Shown in pieces: positions 7,192 to 10,524 of a stretch of 10,524 nucleotides of DNA. The translations under genes were made by a program, and so were the position numbers. This DNA comes from JAKEGK01 sp036507695 (GTDB lineage: Bacteria > Pseudomonadota > Gammaproteobacteria > SZUA-152): contig DATCIR010000241.1 of NCBI GenBank assembly GCA_036507695.1, positions 1 through 10,524 on the forward strand. The letters are read 5' to 3'. The notes under the pieces were generated by a model, which saw nothing but the letters and a program-made list of their open reading frames with translations, ran no database searches and had not been told where the DNA came from. How positions within the stretch are numbered: position 1 is the stretch's first letter; each line of letters begins with the position of its first letter.

Positions 7192-7233
7192 TTACGTAAT
7201 ATTACCTAAGATGACTACCAATATTGTTACGTA
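7192..7233. repeat. Imperfect inverted pair of TTACGTA/AATATT sites
   Basis: TTACGTAATATT (7192-7203) faces AATATT-G-TTACGTA (7220-7233) across 16 bases. AATATT is self-complementary and TTACGTA contains the palindrome TACGTA, so each half is itself near-palindromic. This could be a paired operator in an AT-rich control region. Confidence 0.5.
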
Positions 7234-7311
7234 GTCTGTCAAAGCACGGGCAATTAACACAGACTATTAAGGGAATTGTTCTTTACATAAAAAAGAATTT
7301 TTTCGCGTGTT

Positions 7312-7340
7312 TTGACTCGTGGATATCGCTATGGTAAGGT
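7312..7340 (+). promoter_or_regulatory. Candidate sigma-70 promoter of the Gly/Met/Ala-Pro peptide gene
   Basis: TTGACT (7312-7317, 5 of 6) and TAAGGT (7335-7340, 3 of 6) are 17 bases apart, and the -10 is preceded by TGG, an extended -10 element. The predicted leader is about 185 bases and would contain the 10-base repeats at 7390-7429. Confidence 0.45.
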
Positions 7341-7389
7341 GCCTTGCATCGGTTCTCCGTTACTGAGTTACTGTGTTTATCCTGCCATA

Positions 7390-7429
7390 TTGTATGGAGT
7401 TGTATGGAATTGTAAGGACAGTAAGGAAG
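7390..7429 (+). repeat. Four degenerate 10-bp repeats in the peptide gene leader
   Basis: Successive 10-base units read TTGTATGGAG, TTGTATGGAA, TTGTAAGGAC and AGTAAGGAAG. Each carries an AGGA- or TGGA-like core, so in RNA they would present spaced GGA motifs of the kind bound by CsrA/RsmA. In DNA the period matches one helical turn. The repeats lie in the predicted 5' leader. Confidence 0.6.
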
Positions 7430-7517
7430 CGATCGGGGAATTGGTTTAGGCAAGGTGAACTACGGATCCTAATGAATGTGTGACGTGTTCACTTCAATTT
7501 ATTTAACACCAGATACA

Positions 7518-7525
7518 AAGAGGAG
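7518..7525 (+). promoter_or_regulatory. Strong Shine-Dalgarno that fixes the peptide gene start
   Basis: AAGAGGAG at 7518-7525 is followed by 6 bases and then ATG at 7532. It sets the reading frame to MGGG repeats rather than the longer out-of-frame GTG frame from 7476, which would place this site inside the gene. Confidence 0.8.
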
Positions 7526-7531
7526 AATACT

Positions 7532-7591
7532 ATGGGTGGAGGAATGGGTGGAGGAATGGGTGGAGGAATGGGTGGAGGTATGGGTGCTGGT
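7532..7591 (+). repeat. 12-bp tandem coding repeats
   Basis: ATGGGTGGAGGA occurs three times exactly (7532-7567), then once with a single change (7568-7579) and once diverged (7580-7591). Each unit is four codons (MGGG), so slippage changes length without breaking the frame. The start codon lies inside the first unit. Downstream Gly codons are mostly GGC, whereas the repeats use GGT and GGA. Confidence 0.95.
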
Positions 7592-7681
7592 ATGGCGCCT
7601 GCAGCACCGGCGCCAGCACCGGCACCGGCACCAGCAATGGGTATGGGCATGGGCGGCGGCGGTGGCATGGGCGGCGCATAA
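7532..7681 (+). CDS. Small Gly/Met-rich protein with Ala-Pro block (49 aa), function unknown
   Basis: I recognise no named family. The 49-residue product has three blocks: four MGGG units plus MGAG (residues 1-20), then M21 and an Ala-Pro run (APAAPAPAPAPAPA, 22-35), then a Met-Gly tail (MGMGMGGGGGMGGA, 36-49). It contains ten Met and no Cys, Tyr, Lys, Asp, Glu or aromatic residue, so it is uncharged apart from its termini. A strong Shine-Dalgarno at ideal spacing, an upstream promoter candidate and a strong terminator downstream support a real expressed gene. MxxxM and MxMxM spacings resemble Cu(I)/Ag(I)-binding Met motifs, and Ala-Pro runs are classic targets of plant prolyl 4-hydroxylases. 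A prolyl-hydroxylase-like gene lies upstream and an ABC exporter gene downstream, which suggests a modified, exported peptide. There is no typical leader or double-Gly cleavage site. Alternatives are a low-complexity structural peptide or a regulatory leader product. Confidence 0.75.
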   Translation: MGGGMGGGMGGGMGGGMGAGMAPAAPAPAPAPAPAMGMGMGGGGGMGGA

Positions 7682-7766
7682 GCCGCTCTCTAAGCTACCT
7701 GCCTAACCGGCTCGCTGTGCTCGACGAAAAAGCCTTAGCGAGTACCGCGTAAAGCAACCCGGGAAA

Positions 7767-7800
7767 GGGCTGCCATGAAGATGGCGGCCCTTTTCTGTTT
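7767..7800 (+). terminator. Strong intrinsic terminator of the peptide gene
   Basis: GGGCTGCCAT (7767-7776) pairs with ATGGCGGCCC (7781-7790), a 10-bp stem with one G-U pair and a GAAG loop, followed directly by TTTTCTGTTT. It sits 85 bases after the peptide stop codon. On the minus strand only a short T-run follows the same stem, so it may also act weakly for the convergent ABC gene. Confidence 0.9.
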
Positions 7801-7931
7801 TGTCTCATCACAAATTACATCCAGAGTGACTGTTACGGTGAGAACGCGTAAACGCGGTGTCGGTGAAACTGATGCCAACGACTGTTACCAATAACTGCCG
7901 TAAACAAACAATAGGGCTCTTCAGAGAGTTC

Positions 7932-9692
7932 TCAGGTATGGGTTATTTGCCAGTTGACTGCTTGTCTATAGTCGGCGTGTGTTGACATCAGCTCTTCGTG
8001 AATGCCCGCGGTTACTGTTCCGTTGCCGTTAAAGTACAAAATCCGATGTGCGGAGCGTATGGAAGAAAAGCGGTGCGCAATAATCAGCGTGGTGCGATGG
8101 CTGCGCAGCGTTTGCAGTGCCTCAACAATCATTCTCTCGGAATGACTGTCCAGCGCGGAAGATGCTTCGTCGAGGATTAGAATGGGTGTGTCACGTAAAA
8201 ACGCCTGGGCTATAGCCAGGCGCTGGATTTGTCCGACCGATAGATTAACGCCGTTCAGGCCAATCTGAGTATCAAGACCATCGGCAAGACGCTCGATAAA
8301 CTCCCAGGCAAAGCTTGACTCACATGCATCCATCAGCTGTCCTTCCACAGCGTCCGGCCTGGCCAGTAACAGGTTTTCCCGGATCGAACCATTAATAATA
8401 AACGGTTCCTGCCAGACGATCGAAATCTGACTTCGCAACGATTGCAGTGATACGGTCTTGATATCAACCCCGTCAATGCTGATTGCGCCTTCCTGGGGAT
8501 CATAAAATCGCATCAGCAATCCTGCAAAGGTTGATTTTCCGGAGCCGCTCGGCCCAACCAATGCCACCGTTTCGCCGGCGTTAATGTTAACAGACAGATG
8601 TGCAAAAACCGGTTTTGCGGCGTTCGGGTAGGTGAAGCTGACCTCGCGGCAAGATATTTCGCCTGTTGTGACCCGCAGTGCGTTTTTGTTATCTAATTCC
8701 GCGACACTGGGCTGCAAATTCATGACTTCCATAATACGTTCAGCGGCGGCCCGGTGGGTCTGCATCTGTATCGGCATCTGTGCGATGCTGCGTACGGGAT
8801 TGGTCAAAAACCGGATGTATACCATAAAGCTGACAAATACACCGAGTTCCAGCCGGCCGGATTCTATGCCGGATATGCCGTTAAAAATGATCACTAGCGC
8901 CACCAAATAGAGCAAAACTGTAAAAATTGAGTTGTAAAGAATTGTGATCATCCGCACTTTTAATGCCCAGGATCGGGCTATTTCAAATTGTTTACGGTGT
9001 TTTTCGCGAATAATTTTTTCACTATTAAATGAGCTAATGCCGCGCAGGTTTGCCAATGTTTGTTCTTCGACGGAAATTAACTTGGCTTTTTCCCGGGTAA
9101 AATGCCGGGAGGCAAGGCCGGTTCTAGGGCCAACATAGTATTGGGAAAGGAAAAACAACGGCGCCATCATGACGGCAATCATCGCCAATCGCCAATCAAT
9201 CCAGAAAATCATGGTTATGTAAACTATCAGTACGACTGTGCTGGCAACCAGGTTGAGCGGGATGTTGAACACATAGGTTAATATTTTGTCCACGTCGCTG
9301 CTTAATCTTGCGATAAGGTCGCCTTTGTCAAACTTCGATTGGATTGGGTGCGACAACAGCATAATACGGCTGAATAAGGCTCCCCGGACTCGATCGAGAA
9401 ACCGTAGCGTAGTGCGTTGGAAATTGTAGGTATAAATAAACTGGACCAGCATGTTCAATAGCACTATGCCGGCAATGATGAGCAATGTGTGGTTTAATGG
9501 CGCAAAATTGCCGCTGGTGATTTGTGTGATGACTTTGCCAAACATCCATATTAGAACAGTATTGGCCGCGATCATGGCCAGGCTCAGTACCGTCAGAAAC
9601 AGTATAAAATACCGGTCGGTTTTTACGTAAGGCCAAAAATATCTGACAATGGCTCTCTGCCAATGCATGAACCGCTTATTGTTTAATTTCAT
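7932..9692 (-). CDS. ABC exporter half-transporter (fused membrane and ATPase domains)
   Basis: This 586-residue protein has a type IV exporter membrane domain (about 1-320, with about six hydrophobic segments) fused to a complete nucleotide-binding domain. All ATPase motifs are present: A-loop Y355, Walker A GPSGSGKST (380-388), Q-loop Q428, signature LSVGQ (484-488, Val for the usual third-position Gly), Walker B ILILDE (504-509), D-loop SALD (512-515) and H-loop H540. Such MsbA/BmrA/LmrA-like halves work as homodimers or heterodimers in the inner membrane and pump lipids, drugs or peptides outward. No N-terminal C39 peptidase domain is present, so it would not cut a double-Gly leader itself. 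No accessory membrane-fusion gene is visible nearby. The gene converges with the small peptide gene, with a 250-base gap holding the shared terminator. Its ribosome binding site is weak. The substrate is unknown; the neighbouring peptide is a candidate. Confidence 0.93.
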   Translation of the reverse strand: MKLNNKRFMHWQRAIVRYFWPYVKTDRYFILFLTVLSLAMIAANTVLIWMFGKVITQITSGNFAPLNHTLLIIAGIVLLNMLVQFIYTYNFQRTTLRFLDRVRGALFSRIMLLSHPIQSKFDKGDLIARLSSDVDKILTYVFNIPLNLVASTVVLIVYITMIFWIDWRLAMIAVMMAPLFFLSQYYVGPRTGLASRHFTREKAKLISVEEQTLANLRGISSFNSEKIIREKHRKQFEIARSWALKVRMITILYNSIFTVLLYLVALVIIFNGISGIESGRLELGVFVSFMVYIRFLTNPVRSIAQMPIQMQTHRAAAERIMEVMNLQPSVAELDNKNALRVTTGEISCREVSFTYPNAAKPVFAHLSVNINAGETVALVGPSGSGKSTFAGLLMRFYDPQEGAISIDGVDIKTVSLQSLRSQISIVWQEPFIINGSIRENLLLARPDAVEGQLMDACESSFAWEFIERLADGLDTQIGLNGVNLSVGQIQRLAIAQAFLRDTPILILDEASSALDSHSERMIVEALQTLRSHRTTLIIAHRFSSIRSAHRILYFNGNGTVTAGIHEELMSTHADYRQAVNWQITHT

Positions 9693-9982
9693 TGAATAAC
9701 CAGCCTGGATTAAATCTTGTTTTACAATCGCGGAATATTGCGGGAGAGCGGCTATCTATGGTTTTACTGGTTTTTTAACCTCCCGCCAATACCCAGGTCA
9801 ATTTGCGATAGTAAACAATTACGTAATGCAACGCCATCAAAGAAACCGCTATCCGTTGTCGGAAAGATATTTTCCCGTGGCATTAAACAGCAGGAGCCGT
9901 TCCGGGCAACACCGCCGCCCGCTGTGATCTGGTTAAAAGCGGAATTCGATTCACCCCTTATTTTCTGTGGCGCGGACCATTT

Positions 9983-10011
9983 TTTATCTTCTATCAATGA
10001 TATTCTGTCAA
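9983..10011 (-). promoter_or_regulatory. Sigma-70 promoter for the ABC exporter
   Basis: Read on the minus strand, a perfect -35 TTGACA (10011-10006) is followed after exactly 17 bases by GATAAA (9988-9983, 4 of 6). Transcription would begin near 9976, giving a leader of about 280 bases before the ATG at 9692. That is long enough for leader-based control. Confidence 0.55.
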
Positions 10012-10020
10012 TAAGATGCT

Positions 10021-10051
10021 TTGCATGATTTTCATGGATGTATTATATAAT
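10021..10051 (+). promoter_or_regulatory. Candidate promoter of the hydrolase gene
   Basis: A perfect TATAAT lies at 10046-10051. The only -35-like hexamer is TTGCAT at 10021-10026, with a long 19-base spacer. The predicted leader is about 120 bases. Confidence 0.4.
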
Positions 10052-10176
10052 GGTTTAGCGTCATGTCGGTATGTGATGTCATTCGCTGCGGACGCCAGAC
10101 GAGCACGTTGCGCAGGTAAGAAACTGTTGCCATGTGATGGCGGGAAAATGAAAAACCAATAAGGGAGGAAAAAGCC

Positions 10177-10524
10177 ATGTTGTTTGCCACCAATCGGGAA
10201 CCCAAGGGCTCCATCAAAAAAGGCGCTAAAGACCAGCCCTACGAGTTTGATCTCAGTAAAAATTCACCATGCAATTCCGTGTTCTTTTGCAAACGTAACG
10301 GCAAGCATGATTACACGGAAATCGGCGGTATCAAATTAATGAACCAGATCCGCAAGAGCAAGGTGAAACAAATCTTGCTGTATATCCACGGATTTTCCAA
10401 CTTGCCCGAAGACCATATTTTTCCCAGGGTGCAAAAGCTGCAACAGCTGTTTGATGAAAAAGAGGAAAACCTGGTAATGGTATTGCCGTTAATCTGGCCC
10501 TGCGATGATGACCTTGGAATTGTA
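10177..10524 (+). CDS. DUF900-like alpha/beta hydrolase (5' part only)
   Basis: The gene starts at ATG 10177, with a strong ribosome binding site (GGGAGG at 10163-10168), and is open to the window edge, giving 116 visible codons. After about 70 polar residues comes ILLYIHGFSN, the beta-strand plus HG oxyanion-loop signature of alpha/beta hydrolases. It is followed by VMVLPLIWPCDDD, which resembles DUF900 proteins, where a Trp-Pro motif follows the next strand. The nucleophile Ser, acid and catalytic His would lie beyond the edge, so activity cannot be judged. No signal peptide is visible, so the protein is probably cytoplasmic. It is divergent from the ABC exporter and may be unrelated to it. 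The superfamily is fairly secure; the substrate is unknown. Confidence 0.75.
   Translation, partial: MLFATNREPKGSIKKGAKDQPYEFDLSKNSPCNSVFFCKRNGKHDYTEIGGIKLMNQIRKSKVKQILLYIHGFSNLPEDHIFPRVQKLQQLFDEKEENLVMVLPLIWPCDDDLGIV

Larger units (their letters stand above)
6903..7531. other. Repeat-rich, AT-rich intergenic region before the peptide gene
   Basis: This 629-base divergent gap separates the oxygenase gene from the small peptide gene. It holds a 16-base tandem repeat, a perfect 10-base inverted repeat, a pair of TACGTA-containing sites, a sigma-70-like promoter and a run of 10-base repeats, each listed separately. A 66-codon minus-strand frame (6988-7188) has AT-driven composition and no recognisable features, so I do not call it. 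The length and density of symmetric elements suggest a control region or a structured RNA. Confidence 0.55.
9693..10176. other. Divergent intergenic region with back-to-back promoters
   Basis: This 484-base gap separates the ABC exporter and hydrolase genes. It contains a minus-strand promoter at 9983-10011 and a plus-strand -10 at 10046-10051, whose -10 elements are 57 bases apart. The exporter leader would be about 280 bases. Two overlapping open frames here (plus 9717-10028; minus 9764-9997) lack ribosome binding sites and recognisable features, and I do not call them genes. Confidence 0.55.

Noticed and set aside
7333..7347. Sigma-54-like element TGG...TTGC upstream of the peptide gene
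   Set aside because: GG and GC are 13 bases apart, one more than the strict 12 required.
7394..7483. 29-codon frame upstream of the peptide gene (possible leader peptide)
   Set aside because: It has no ribosome binding site, and its sequence arises from the 10-base repeats.
7476..7706. 76-codon frame with WVEE repeats overlapping the peptide gene
   Set aside because: It starts with GTG, has no ribosome binding site, and reads the 12-base repeats out of frame. The strong Shine-Dalgarno before ATG 7532 supports the MGGG frame.
9764..9997. Minus-strand 77-codon frame ending near a Gly-Gly, possible peptide precursor for the exporter
   Set aside because: It has a TTG start lying upstream of the predicted transcript start. 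Its internal ATG at 9883 has no ribosome binding site. The residues before Gly-Gly do not fit a double-glycine leader, and only five residues would follow.
9717..10028. Plus-strand 103-codon frame
   Set aside because: It has no ribosome binding site and no recognisable motif, and it covers a promoter region.

Overview
The window looks like chromosomal DNA from an environmental Pseudomonadota, most likely a gammaproteobacterium. The basis is an ExeA/XrtA-type ATPase, a class IVa type IV pilin, an M16 peptidase and a DUF900-like hydrolase. I cannot name the species. I see no rRNA, tRNA, CRISPR array, transposase or phage gene.

Left part (1-4753), envelope functions. A large ExeA/XrtA-family AAA+ ATPase runs leftward off the edge at base 1. 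It has a C-terminal membrane segment and the start of a probable periplasmic tail. Divergent from it, across a 615-base gap, is an M16 zinc peptidase with a signal peptide and an unusual C-terminal membrane anchor. A 396-base gap with a promoter and an overlapping palindrome leads to a type IV pilin gene.

Middle part (4754-9692), the most interesting stretch. A sulfotransferase-like gene (+) converges with a prolyl-hydroxylase-like 2OG-Fe(II) oxygenase gene (-), only 8 bases apart. The two enzymes are unrelated, yet both carry an N-terminal SEC-C zinc motif. A 629-base repeat-rich gap follows. After it comes an unusual 49-codon gene (7532-7681) with a strong ribosome binding site and a clear intrinsic terminator. 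Its product is almost entirely Gly, Met, Ala and Pro: MGGG repeats, then an Ala-Pro block, then Met-Gly repeats. Convergent with it is a complete ABC exporter half-transporter with a long leader.

Right edge. A DUF900-like alpha/beta hydrolase gene starts at 10177 and runs off the window. Its promoter lies back to back with the exporter's.

My main hypothesis is that 4900-9692 is an undescribed peptide modification and export locus. The 49-residue protein would be the substrate, the oxygenase would hydroxylate its Ala-Pro block, the sulfotransferase would make a second modification, and the ABC protein would export it. This rests on proximity and motif logic only. The genes are on both strands and do not form one operon, and the pilin is an alternative substrate.
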